Positions 44,571 to 52,863 of a stretch of 64,000 nucleotides of DNA are shown here, piece after piece (within the stretch, counting starts at the first letter, position 1; each line of letters begins with the position of its first letter). Below the pieces are notes generated by a model. It did not search any database. It was not told where the DNA came from and saw nothing but the letters and a program-made list of their open reading frames with translations. Source of the stretch: Streptomyces profundus. Its GTDB lineage: Bacteria; Actinomycetota; Actinomycetes; Streptomycetales; Streptomycetaceae. The position numbers were made by a program, and so were the translations under genes. The DNA lies in assembly GCF_020740535.1 (NCBI RefSeq), contig NZ_CP082362.1, forward strand, positions 6,879,501 through 6,943,500. Direction: 5' to 3'.

Positions 44571-45332
44571 TCAGCCGTGGGCCAGCGCGAAGGTCAGCAG
44601 GAAGCCGCACACCAGGATCAGCCCGACCGCCGCATGGGCCTCGTCGAACGCCTCCGGGATCATGGTGTCGGCGACCATGGTCAGGATCGCGCCGGCGGCC
44701 AGCGCCGTCACCGCCGCCACCACGGAGTCGGGGAAGCCGCCGAGCACCGCGTACCCCAGCAGCGCCGAGGCCGAGCTGACGGCGGCGATGCCGCCCCAGA
44801 CCCCGAACACGTAGCGCGGCCCCCGCCCGGCGCGCCGCATCCCGGCGGCGCTGGAGAGCCCCTCCGGCACATTGCCCAGGAACACCGCCACCACCGTCAC
44901 CAGGGACACCGCGCCGCCGTCCAGCAGGCTCACCCCGATCACCGCCGACTCAGGCACCCCGTCCAGCAGCGCACCCAACGCCAACGCCAGCCCGGAGCCG
45001 GCCTGCTGCGACTCCGACGGCTGGCGCTGGCGGGGGGAGTGGCCGGAGCGCTTGCGGTGCCTGGCGCCGCGCCCGGCCAGCCAGACGTTGCCCGCGGTGT
45101 AGGCCAGGGCGCCCAGCAGCGTGCCCGTCACCACGGGCAGCAGCCCCGACTGCCGGAACGCCTCGTCCAGCAGTTCGAAGGCGGCGGCCGACAGCAGCAC
45201 CCCGGAGCCCAGCGCCATCGCCGAGGCGATCAGCCAGCGCGGCACCCGTGCCCCGTACCCCAGCCCCGCGCCCAGCAGCAGGGCCGAGCCGGCGACCAGG
45301 CCCCAGACGGCGGCCCATGACATCTCGGACAT
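44571..45332 (-). CDS. ZIP-family divalent metal transporter
   Basis: 253-residue membrane protein with about eight helices and a His/Arg/Gln-rich cytoplasmic loop (ARHRKRSGHSPRQRQPSESQQ) after helix 3, as in ZIP transporters. Helix 4 carries DGVPESAVIG and helix 5 FLGNVPEGLSSAAGM, where the usual HNxPEG is GNVPEG, so the metal ligand set is altered. ATG at 45332. Zinc or iron uptake is the family role; the direction and metal are not certain. No Zur or DtxR site was recognised. Confidence 0.82.
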   Translation of the reverse strand: MSEMSWAAVWGLVAGSALLLGAGLGYGARVPRWLIASAMALGSGVLLSAAAFELLDEAFRQSGLLPVVTGTLLGALAYTAGNVWLAGRGARHRKRSGHSPRQRQPSESQQAGSGLALALGALLDGVPESAVIGVSLLDGGAVSLVTVVAVFLGNVPEGLSSAAGMRRAGRGPRYVFGVWGGIAAVSSASALLGYAVLGGFPDSVVAAVTALAAGAILTMVADTMIPEAFDEAHAAVGLILVCGFLLTFALAHG

Positions 45333-45395
45333 GGGGCCTGCCTATCCCGTCGGCCGCGCCGAGCGTGGGACCGCCACCCGACCGGCGGCGCGGGC

Positions 45396-46406
45396 TCAAT
45401 CCTGGATCGGCACCCCGTCGTTGACCAGGCCGTTGCCGCCGGTCACGGTGTTGCTGCCGGCGACGGTGACCGGGCAGTCCTCCGGGTGGTGGTTGGTGAC
45501 GTTGATCGCCAGCCGGTCGGGGCCCGAGGCTCCCGTCAGATCGGAGTGGTTGTCGCGGAACACCGTGCCGCAGCCCCAGCCGTTCTGGACGGTGTGGATC
45601 TGGAAGCCGTCGTTGGTGGTGTTGACGCCCACGTTGCCCTCGACCAGGACGTCGTTGCCCTTGATGTCGACCCAGGAGTCGTCGTAGTTGGCCCCCGTCA
45701 GCCCGCTGCCGTCGAACGTGTTGCCGATGATCCGGGCGCCTGTGGTGCCCTCCTTGATGTCGATGTTCTCGCCACCGACGCCGGGGCCGATCGTGTTGCC
45801 CTGGATCAGGATGTTGTCGCTGCGGTCGCTCGTGCCGCCGGCGCTGCCGACATAGACTCCCTCGCCCATGCCCCGGCCGTCGTTGCCGGTGTCGTGGATG
45901 GTGGAGTTGGTCAGCGAGCCGTTGGAGCTTGAGTTCCGGAAGTGCACGGCCTCCATGTCCAGTCCGTGCACGGTGACCCGGTCGATATGCACCTCGTCGG
46001 CGGCGTCGGTGACGATGCCCTTCTGTCCGGCGGTGACGGTGAAGCCCGTGAGGTTCCAGTGCGAGGCCCCGTCCAGGTGCAGCCCGTAGCCGCCGCCGTT
46101 CGATCTGAGCACGGCGTCGGTCGGTCCCGTGAGCGTGATGGGGGCGCCGGCGGCGCCCGAGACGCTGGTGCGGAAGACGCCCTGGTAGACCCCGGAGGCC
46201 AGCTGGATGGTGTCGCCGGGACCGGCGGCCGTCAGCGCGTTCCGCAGCTCGTTGGCGTTGCCGACCTCGATCACCGCGGCGGCGCCCGGCTCCCCGGCCG
46301 TCGCCGTGGGGATGCCGAGCGACGCGGCGCCGACGGTGAGCACGGCGCCGGCCGCGCCCAGTGCGAGGGCGGTGGTCCTGCGAGACCTGCGAGACCTGGG
46401 AGACAT
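45396..46406 (-). CDS. secreted right-handed parallel beta-helix protein (pectate-lyase-like)
   Basis: 336 residues with a signal peptide (RRSRRTTALALGAAGAVLTVGAASLGIPTATAGEP, cleavage probably after TATA-G). The mature part opens with the polysaccharide-lyase-type IEVGNANELRNALTAAGPGDTIQLASGVYQGVF and then repeats beta-helix rungs such as LTNSTIHDTGND, ILIQGNTIGPGVGGENIDIKEG, RIIGNTFDG and VLVEGNVGVNTTNDGFQIH. I start at the ATG at 46406 with GGAG upstream; a TTG at 46415 has no spacing for a ribosome site. Catalytic residues were not assignable, so pectate lyase (PL9/PL1-like) is only a likely role. Confidence 0.8.
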   Translation of the reverse strand: MSPRSRRSRRTTALALGAAGAVLTVGAASLGIPTATAGEPGAAAVIEVGNANELRNALTAAGPGDTIQLASGVYQGVFRTSVSGAAGAPITLTGPTDAVLRSNGGGYGLHLDGASHWNLTGFTVTAGQKGIVTDAADEVHIDRVTVHGLDMEAVHFRNSSSNGSLTNSTIHDTGNDGRGMGEGVYVGSAGGTSDRSDNILIQGNTIGPGVGGENIDIKEGTTGARIIGNTFDGSGLTGANYDDSWVDIKGNDVLVEGNVGVNTTNDGFQIHTVQNGWGCGTVFRDNHSDLTGASGPDRLAINVTNHHPEDCPVTVAGSNTVTGGNGLVNDGVPIQD

Positions 46407-46653
46407 GGGCGTCAACTCCGGTTCATATGGGGGAACTTGTCCCGTGTATAGGAACGTCCAGCGGCGCTGGCAAGCCCATGGACACGCCGAAAACCCGAAT
46501 GACGCGCGTAAACCGCGCTACGCGGGAAGAATCCCGGTGTCTTAATGTCCATGCCAACGTCAACGGAGACGCGGGCGTCCGTTCCGCGTCCCCTCCCGCC
46601 CCGGCGGGAGCATCGCGCCAGCCCCTGGCTATCACCAGCGAGAGGTCCCCCAC
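46407..46653. promoter_or_regulatory. divergent control region of two secreted-enzyme genes
   Basis: 247 bp between the beta-helix protein and endonuclease genes. It holds the inverted pair CATGGACA (46477-46484) and TGTCCATG (46546-46553), and nested between them CGCGTA-N8-TACGCG (46505-46524). Both are perfect. Symmetric sites between divergent genes suggest shared control; the factor is unknown. Confidence 0.5.
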
Positions 46654-47499
46654 ATGCGTTCCACCCACGCCGCGCGAGCGCTGGCCGTCGCCGCCCTGGC
46701 CACGGCCGTCGCCGTCCCCCTGACCCAGGCCACGGCCGCCGACCGGTCCTTCGTCCCGCAGTCCGTCGCCCAGCACGCCGCGACCGCCCAGGTGTCGGCC
46801 GCCGACTTCGACGACGCCACCTACTACGCCGACGCCTTCGGCAAGACCGGCGAACCGCTCCGCGCGGCGCTGCACGAGATCATCAGCGCCGACGCCACCC
46901 GGCTCAGCTACTCCCAGGTCTGGGACGCGCTCAAGGTCACCGACCGCGACCCGACCGACCCGGGCAGCGTGATCCTCCTCTACACCGGCAACTCCCGCTC
47001 CGCCGACAACCACGGCGGCAACGTCGGCCAGTGGAACCGTGAGCACGTCTGGCCCCAGTCCCACGGCGGCTTCGGCACCTCCCCCGGGCCCGGCACCGAC
47101 CTGCACCACCTGCGGCCCAGCGATGTGCAGGTGAACAGCGACCGGGGCAACAAGGACTTCGACAACGGCGGTACCGAGGTACCCCGCGCGCCGGGCAACT
47201 TCACCGACGCGGACTCCTGGGAACCCAGGGACGAGATCAAGGGCGACATAGCCCGGATGGCCTTCTACATGGCCATCCGCTGGGAGGGCGGCGACGGCTT
47301 CGCCGACCTGGAGGTCAACGACACGGCGGGCAACGGCTCCGTTCCCTACCTCGGCCGGCTCTCCACCCTTCTGGAGTGGCACGAGCAGGACCCGCCGGAC
47401 GCCGCGGAGCAGGCCCGCAACGACGTGATCTACGAGGACTTCCAGCACAACCGCAACCCCTTCGTCGACCACCCCGAGTGGGTCGCCGACATCTGGTAA
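46654..47499 (+). CDS. secreted endonuclease I family nuclease
   Basis: 281 residues. Signal peptide MRSTHAARALAVAALATAVAVPLTQATAA, then a short propeptide-like region and an Endonuclease_1 domain. Its active-site stretch NREHVWPQSHGGF has the catalytic His and the metal-binding Asn/Glu neighbourhood, followed by DLHHLRPSDVQVNSDRGNKDF. The end has LLEWHEQDPPDAAEQARNDVIYEDFQHNRNPFVDHPEWV, typical of NucM/EndA-like nucleases. It would degrade extracellular DNA/RNA. ATG at 46654 after AGCGAGAGG. It is divergent from the secreted beta-helix protein. Confidence 0.92.
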   Translation: MRSTHAARALAVAALATAVAVPLTQATAADRSFVPQSVAQHAATAQVSAADFDDATYYADAFGKTGEPLRAALHEIISADATRLSYSQVWDALKVTDRDPTDPGSVILLYTGNSRSADNHGGNVGQWNREHVWPQSHGGFGTSPGPGTDLHHLRPSDVQVNSDRGNKDFDNGGTEVPRAPGNFTDADSWEPRDEIKGDIARMAFYMAIRWEGGDGFADLEVNDTAGNGSVPYLGRLSTLLEWHEQDPPDAAEQARNDVIYEDFQHNRNPFVDHPEWVADIW

Positions 47500-47547
47500 G
47501 CCCACCGCCGCCCGCTCCCGCCCGGGTCGATGGCGCAGACTGGGGGC

Positions 47548-48783
47548 ATGGAACTCCAGATCACCGCCACCGACCCGGAGCACCCCACCACCCTCCTCGA
47601 CCTGCCCTGGGACGTGTCCCTGGTGGACTGGCCGGAGGAGTACCTGGTCTCGCTGCCCCGGGGTATCTCCCGCCATGTCGTCCGGTTCGCCCGGGCGGGC
47701 GGCGAGGTCTTCGCGGTCAAGGAGGTGGGGGAGTGGGCCGCCGTGCGCGAGTACGGCCTGCTGCGGGACCTCGACCGGCTGGCGGTGCCCGCGGTCGACC
47801 CGGTCGCCGTGGTGACGGGCCGCACGGACGCCCTCGGCGGCCCACTGGAGCCGGTCCTCATCACCCGGCAGCTCAAGGGCTCGCTGCCCTACCGCTCCAT
47901 GTTCGAGACGACCATGCGTCCGACCACCATCAAGCGGCTGCTCGACGCGCTGGCCGCGCTGCTGGTCCGCCTCCACCTGGACGGCTTCGCCTGGGGCGAC
48001 TGCTCGCTCTCCAACACCCTCTTCCGCCGCGACGCCGGCGCCTACGCGGCCTACCTGGTGGATGCCGAGACCGGACAGATCCAGCCGACGCTCAGCCGGG
48101 GGCAGCGGGAGTACGACCTGGAGGTCGCCCGGGTGAACATCGCCGGCGAGCTGATGGACCTGGAGGCGGGCGGCTCGCTGCACCCGTCCGTCGACCCCGT
48201 CCTCTTCGGCGAGGAGATCGTCACCCGCTACGGCGAGCTGTGGCACGAGCTGACCCGCACCTCGGTCTACCCACGGCACAAGAAGCACTACATCGACCGG
48301 CGCATCCGCCGGCTCAACGAACTCGGCTTCGACGTGGCCGAGATGCAGATCCAGCGCTCCCCGGACGGCGACCACGTCACCTTCCTGCCCAAGGTCGTCG
48401 ACGCCGGTCACCACCAGCGCCAGCTGTTGCGGCTCACCGGCCTCGACGCCGAGGAGAACCAGGCGCGCAGCCTGCTCAACGACCTGGAGACCTGGATGGC
48501 CGGCCAGGACGACTACGCCCCGGGCGACCCGCTGGGCGCGCGGCCCGAGGTCCTCGCCCACCGCTGGGTGCGGGACGTCTTCCGGCCGGCCGTGCGCGGC
48601 GTCCCCCTCGAACTGCGCGAGGGCATCGACACCGCGCAGATCTACCACGAGCTGCTGGAACACCGGCTGACCCTCTCCGAACGGGCACAGCGCGACGTGG
48701 GCATGGACGTCACCGCCGAGGACTACGTCCGCACCGTGCTGCCCACCCGCCCGGCGGGCGAGCCGGTGCTGGCCGACGAGTGA
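47548..48783 (+). CDS. DUF4032 kinase-fold protein
   Basis: 411 residues. The N-terminal half shows lipopolysaccharide-kinase-like features: the ATP-lysine region EVFAVKEVGEWAAVREYGLL, the catalytic-loop-like LHLDGFAWGDCSLSNTLF and the metal-loop-like YLVDAETG. The C-terminal DUF4032 part contains PRHKKHYIDRRIRRLNELGFDVAEMQIQ and the terminal AQRDVGMDVTAEDYVRTVLP. ATG at 47548 (MELQITATDPEHP); an ATG at 47530 would add six residues. The family is conserved in actinobacteria without a known target. It starts 48 bases after the endonuclease gene. Confidence 0.85.
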   Translation: MELQITATDPEHPTTLLDLPWDVSLVDWPEEYLVSLPRGISRHVVRFARAGGEVFAVKEVGEWAAVREYGLLRDLDRLAVPAVDPVAVVTGRTDALGGPLEPVLITRQLKGSLPYRSMFETTMRPTTIKRLLDALAALLVRLHLDGFAWGDCSLSNTLFRRDAGAYAAYLVDAETGQIQPTLSRGQREYDLEVARVNIAGELMDLEAGGSLHPSVDPVLFGEEIVTRYGELWHELTRTSVYPRHKKHYIDRRIRRLNELGFDVAEMQIQRSPDGDHVTFLPKVVDAGHHQRQLLRLTGLDAEENQARSLLNDLETWMAGQDDYAPGDPLGARPEVLAHRWVRDVFRPAVRGVPLELREGIDTAQIYHELLEHRLTLSERAQRDVGMDVTAEDYVRTVLPTRPAGEPVLADE

Positions 48784-48819
48784 CCGTGCCCCCGCGCCCC
48801 GCGCCCAGCTGAGCCCGCC

Positions 48820-49836
48820 TCAGCTGGACTCGCGGACCACCAGCTCCGTCGGCAGCACGGTGCGGCGGGGCGCCCGTCCCGGCTCGCGTATCTCCATCAG
48901 CAGCAACTCCGTGATGGTGCGGCCGAGTTCGTCCATCCGCTGCCGGACGGATGTGAGCGGCGGGTCGGTGTGCCGGGCGACGATCGAGTCGTCGAAGCCG
49001 ACCAGCGCCACGTCGTCCGGAACTCGCCTTCCCTGCGCCCGCAGTTCGGCCAGCGCGCCGGCCGCCATCACGTCCGAGGCGGCCAGCACCGCGTCCAACG
49101 CCGGCTGTCGGGCGAGCAGTTCGCGCATCGCCAGCCGGCCGCCCCCCTCCGTGAAGTCGCCCCGCGCGACCAGCTCCTGACGGGCCGTCGAGCCGGCCGC
49201 CGCGAGTCCGCTGCGCCAGCCGCGCAGCCGCGCCTCGGCGACCTCCATGTCCGGTGGGCCAGCGATGGTGCAGATGCTCCTGTGGCCGCGCTCCCACAGG
49301 TGGGCGACGGCGGCCGACGCGCCCCCCACGTTGTCCGAGTGCGCGTGCACCAGCGGCTCGTCGGAGGATCTGCGTCCGGCCAACACCGTGGGCAGCTCTA
49401 GCCGTTCCAGCAGATCGGGCAGCGGATCGTGGCGGTGCACCGAGACCAGCAGCACCCCGTCCACCCGACGCTCCGTCAACACGTCGACGAGCCGGTCGAG
49501 TTCGAGCTGGTCGCGGACCAGGGTGAGCAGCAGCTGCATCGGCGTGCCGGCCAGCGCCCGGCTCACGCCCCGGATCACGGCGGAGAAGTAGGGCTCGGCG
49601 CCCAGTCGGCTCTCCGACTCGGGGATGACCAGCGCGATGGAGTCGGCCCTGCTGCGCACCAGGCCACGGGCAAGGGAGTTGGGCACATAGCCGAGATCGG
49701 CGATGGCCTCCTCGACCGCCCTCCTCGCCTGGTCGCTGACCAGGGGCGATCCGTTCAGCACCCGGGAGACGGTGGTCCTTCCCACGCCCGCGCGCGCTGC
49801 CACGGTCTTGATGGTGGGCCGTCGACTGCCACCCAT
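48820..49836 (-). CDS. LacI-family transcriptional repressor, cluster C
   Basis: 338 residues. HTH: PTIKTVAARAGVGRTTVSRVLNGSPLVSDQARRAVEEAIADLGYVPNSLARGLVRSRADSIALVIPE. Sensor: EPYFSAVIRGVSRAL, PTVLAGRRSSDEPLVHAHSDNVGGASAAVAHLWERGHRSICTIAGP and VPDDVALVGFDDSIVARHTDPPLTSVRQRMDELG. It is divergent from the CebE-like binding protein, and two 14-bp operators of the CebR type lie between them. It resembles the cellobiose repressor CebR in arrangement; the effector is unproven. Confidence 0.92.
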   Translation of the reverse strand: MGGSRRPTIKTVAARAGVGRTTVSRVLNGSPLVSDQARRAVEEAIADLGYVPNSLARGLVRSRADSIALVIPESESRLGAEPYFSAVIRGVSRALAGTPMQLLLTLVRDQLELDRLVDVLTERRVDGVLLVSVHRHDPLPDLLERLELPTVLAGRRSSDEPLVHAHSDNVGGASAAVAHLWERGHRSICTIAGPPDMEVAEARLRGWRSGLAAAGSTARQELVARGDFTEGGGRLAMRELLARQPALDAVLAASDVMAAGALAELRAQGRRVPDDVALVGFDDSIVARHTDPPLTSVRQRMDELGRTITELLLMEIREPGRAPRRTVLPTELVVRESS

Positions 49837-50163
49837 GGCATCGGTCTCCCTCTCGGCTGTCCTGGACTGGTCGGCCGAGCCCCCGCCCCGGCGACGGGCA
49901 CCCCAACCGCCCCCGCCGGCCGACGGAGGTCAACTGCACTTACTCATCAGGAGTTTGCTCTCTCCTCCTTGACATCACCGACGCGGAACGCGGACAGTCT
50001 TTCACAGCCCGTGGGATCGCTCCCATGTCTTGTGGGAACGATCCCAACGGACCTTTCGGACCGGCGTGTCATGTCCCGTGTCGGCCCGCGCACCACCCCG
50101 CACCATCCGCCCGGCGCCGCGTGGTCGCGCCGGCGGAGACCGGCACGGCGCAAGGAGGACGTC
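49837..50163. other. divergent control region of cluster C
   Basis: 327 bp without a gene. It contains a consensus -35 TTGACA at 49969-49974, with a modest -10 candidate GACAGT at 49993-49998 (18-bp spacer), and the paired operators just downstream at 50012-50046. It also separates the LacI-type gene, whose own promoter I could not place. Confidence 0.65.
50012..50046. promoter_or_regulatory. paired LacI/CebR-type operators
   Basis: TGGGATCGCTCCCA (50012-50025) and TGGGAACGATCCCA (50033-50046) are two inverted repeats of the TGGGAnCGnTCCCA form known for CebR-like LacI regulators. Their starts are 21 bp apart, two helical turns, so two dimers would bind the same face. They lie 118 bp before the binding-protein gene, near the predicted transcription start. 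Confidence 0.8.
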
Positions 50164-51477
50164 ATGGGCACCACCTGGAAACCCTTCCGAACACGACGCG
50201 CGGCCACAGTCGCCGCGGCCCTCTCCCTGGTGGTGGTCGCCGGCTGCTCAAGCGGTGGCGACAGCACCGGAGGCGGTCGCTCCGACGACGGCTCGGTCAC
50301 CATCACCGTCGGCCTCTTCGGGGTGATGGGCTTCGAGGAGACCGGACTGTTCGAGCGGTACATGGACGAGAACCCGGACGTCCGGGTCGAGGTCGAGGTC
50401 GCCGGCGACGAGCAGACGTACTACACCGCGCTCCAGACCCATCTGGCCGCCGGCAGCGGACTCAAGGACATCCAGGGCATCGAGATCGGCCGCGCCAAGG
50501 AGATCGTGGACACCCAGGCCGACAACTTCGCCGACCTGTCAGGTACCGCGGGAACCGATCACTTCCTCCCCTGGAAGCTCAACCAGATGACCACTCCCGA
50601 CGGGCAGGTCCTCGGCCTGGGCACCGATATCGGTCCGATGGCCGTCTGCTACCGCAAGGACATGTTCGAACAGGCGGGCCTCCCGACCGACCGGGAGGAG
50701 GTGGCCGCGCTCTGGGACGGCGACTGGTCGCGCTATGTCGAGGTGGGTGAGGAGTTCATGGCCAACTCGGCCGACCCCGACCTCTCCTATATGGACAGCT
50801 CCACCGGCCTCTTCAACGCGATGGTCTACGGCAGCTCCGAGCAGTTCTACAACGCCGAGGGCGACCTGATCTACCAGGAGAACCCGGTGGTCGCCGACGC
50901 GTGGGAACTGGCCTCGCGGGCCGCGTCCTCCGGGATGACGGCGGCCCTGCGGCAGTACCAGCCCGAATGGGACCCCGGCCTGGCCAACAGCACGTTCGCC
51001 ACCGCCGTCTGTCCGGCCTGGATGCTCGCCCACATCAGCGAGAAGGCCGGCGAGCAGAACGCCGGCAACTGGGACATCGCGAAGGCCCCGCTGGGCGCCA
51101 ACTGGGGCGGCTCCTTCCTCTCCGTCGTGGAGGACAGCCCGGTCCGCGACGAGGCCGCCGAACTGGTCGCCTGGCTCACCGCGCCCGAGCAGCAGCAGTA
51201 CATCTTCCAGGAGTTGGGCAACTTCCCGTCCTCCGCTGAGGCCATCGGATCCGAGGAGGTGACGACGGCGACGGCGGCGTACTTCGACGACGCCCCGATC
51301 GGCGAGATCTTCGGCGCGGCGGCGCTGGAGATCCCGGACGAGCAGGTGCTCGGGCGGAAGGACGGCACCATCAAGGACGCCTTCGGGCAGGGCCTCCAAC
51401 TGATCGAGTCCCAGGGCAGAAGCGCGGACGAGGCCTGGGAGGCGACGGAGGAGAACATCGCCCGAGCGGTCGGCTAG
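50164..51477 (+). CDS. sugar ABC importer solute-binding lipoprotein, family 1 (CebE-like), cluster C
   Basis: 437-residue lipoprotein; lipobox VVAGC with lipidated C28, then a Gly/Ser linker and an SBP_bac_1 domain: VTITVGLFGVMGFEETGLFERYMDENPDVRVEVEV, TYYTALQTHLAAGSGLKDIQGIEIG, VLGLGTDIGPMAVCYRKDMFEQAGLPTDREEV and AELVAWLTAPEQQQYIFQELGNFPSS. ATG at 50164 with AGGAGG upstream. These segments resemble cellobiose/cellotriose-binding CebE of Streptomyces. No glucosidase is adjacent, so the ligand may be another plant oligosaccharide. A 406-bp structured spacer separates it from the permease genes. Confidence 0.9.
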   Translation: MGTTWKPFRTRRAATVAAALSLVVVAGCSSGGDSTGGGRSDDGSVTITVGLFGVMGFEETGLFERYMDENPDVRVEVEVAGDEQTYYTALQTHLAAGSGLKDIQGIEIGRAKEIVDTQADNFADLSGTAGTDHFLPWKLNQMTTPDGQVLGLGTDIGPMAVCYRKDMFEQAGLPTDREEVAALWDGDWSRYVEVGEEFMANSADPDLSYMDSSTGLFNAMVYGSSEQFYNAEGDLIYQENPVVADAWELASRAASSGMTAALRQYQPEWDPGLANSTFATAVCPAWMLAHISEKAGEQNAGNWDIAKAPLGANWGGSFLSVVEDSPVRDEAAELVAWLTAPEQQQYIFQELGNFPSSAEAIGSEEVTTATAAYFDDAPIGEIFGAAALEIPDEQVLGRKDGTIKDAFGQGLQLIESQGRSADEAWEATEENIARAVG

Positions 51478-51883
51478 CCGACGGAGCCTGAGCGGGGCCC
51501 CGCCCGCCGCCGCCCGCGCCGCGCGCGGGCCCCGCCCGTTCGGGCGGTTGGCCTCCGGGGGCGTGGTGGGGCCCGCGCCGCCGGTTCGAGGTTCGGCCGG
51601 GCTGGCGTTGGCGTGCCCGGCTCGGGGGATGGGGGCGGTTGGTCGAGGTGTGGGCCGGAGGGCTCGTGTCCCAGCGTCCGGGTTCGGCCTGGGGCAGGCT
51701 CTCCGCCCCTCCGGTGCTCGTTCTCCGGCTTCCAACCGGCCCGGGAGGCGGGGCCGTTGTTCGCGCGGGCCCGGCGCGGAAGCCCCGGCCGCGGTCCGCC
51801 GCTGTCTCCGTCTCGCCCTGGTCCGATCCGCTCTGTCCAGCCGGGTGTTCCGCCGGGTTTCGTCTATGGGAAGGAATCCCACC
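51478..51883 (+). terminator. structured 406-bp spacer with attenuator-like hairpins
   Basis: No gene is seen in this spacer between the binding-protein and permease genes. The first 70 bases are highly foldable: CCCGCGC (51513-51519)/GCGCGGG (51523-51529), GGGGCCC (51494-51500)/GGGCCCC (51527-51533), and a tight CCGCCCG-TT-CGGGCGG (51532-51547). This may cut back permease expression relative to the binding protein. The remaining ~330 bases show only GT- and CT-rich stretches. Confidence 0.6.
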
Positions 51884-52846
51884 GTGGCCAGCTCCACCTC
51901 GGTTGCCTCCGGAGGGGGGCGCGTTTCCCGTCAGCGTTGGCGCAATCTGCTGCACCGTCTCGATCTGGGGGCGGCGCCCTACGCGTTCATCACACCGTTC
52001 TTCGTCATCTTCGCCGCGTTCAGCGCCTATCCGCTGATCTACACCCTCTGGGTCTCCCTGCACCGGGTCGAGTTGGCCACCCAGGACCAGATGGACTGGC
52101 TGGCGCTGGACAACTACACCGCGCTCTGGCAGGACGACCGTTTCTGGAACGCGTTGATGAACACCTTCACCATCGGGGTGCTCTCCACGGTGCCGCAGCT
52201 GTTGATGGCGCTGGGCCTGGCGCATCTGCTCAACTACCGGTTGCGGGGTTCGGCGTTCTTCCGGGTCGCCGCGTTGGCGCCGTATGCCACCTCCGTGGGG
52301 GCCGCCGCGTTGGTCTTCACCATGTTGTTCGAGCGTGACTTCGGCATGATCAACTGGGGCCTCAGCCTGTTCGGGTTCGACCATATCGACTGGGAGAGCG
52401 AGAAGTGGCCGGCGCAGATCGCCATCTCCCTCATGGTGATCTGGCGGTGGACCGGCTACAACGCGCTGCTCTATCTGGCCGCGATGCAGGCCATCCCGCG
52501 CGACCGCTACGAGGCCGCCGCGATCGACGGAGCCTCCCGTTGGCAGCAGTTCACCAAGGTCACCGTCCCCGGCATCCGGTCCACCATCGTCTTCACCATC
52601 GTGCTCTCCACCATCGGCGCCACCCAGCTCTTCGGTGAGCCACTGATCTTCGGCCAGGGCGTCAACGGGATCACCGGCGGGGCCGAGAACCAGTACCAGA
52701 CGCTGGGGCTGCTCCTCTACGAGGAGGGGTGGCGCAACTACCAGATGGGCCGGGCCGCCACGGTCGCCTGGGCGATGTTCCTGCTGTTGATCCTCCTCTT
52801 CGTGCTGCACCGGGTGCTGCGGCGCGTCCTGTCCCGCCGAGCCTGA
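51884..52846 (+). CDS. sugar ABC importer permease (CebF-like), cluster C
   Basis: 320-residue MalF-type permease. I start at the GTG at 51884, which has AAGGAA eight bases upstream; an ATG at 51866 has no ribosome site. About six helices, the first being APYAFITPFFVIFAAFSAYPLIYTLWVSL. The EAA coupling loop is AIPRDRYEAAAIDGASRWQQFTKVTVPGI. LGEP/LFGEPLIFGQGVNGITGGAENQYQTLGLLLYEEG near the end is typical of cellobiose-type permeases. No ATPase gene is nearby; Streptomyces sugar importers commonly share the ATPase MsiK. Confidence 0.9.
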   Translation: MASSTSVASGGGRVSRQRWRNLLHRLDLGAAPYAFITPFFVIFAAFSAYPLIYTLWVSLHRVELATQDQMDWLALDNYTALWQDDRFWNALMNTFTIGVLSTVPQLLMALGLAHLLNYRLRGSAFFRVAALAPYATSVGAAALVFTMLFERDFGMINWGLSLFGFDHIDWESEKWPAQIAISLMVIWRWTGYNALLYLAAMQAIPRDRYEAAAIDGASRWQQFTKVTVPGIRSTIVFTIVLSTIGATQLFGEPLIFGQGVNGITGGAENQYQTLGLLLYEEGWRNYQMGRAATVAWAMFLLLILLFVLHRVLRRVLSRRA

Positions 52847-52863
52847 CCAGGAGCGTGGAGACC

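Noticed and set aside
51548..51883. Coding extension of the cluster C permease into the spacer
   Set aside because: Sequence is Arg/Gly/Pro-rich with no helix, and the GTG at 51884 has a good ribosome site.
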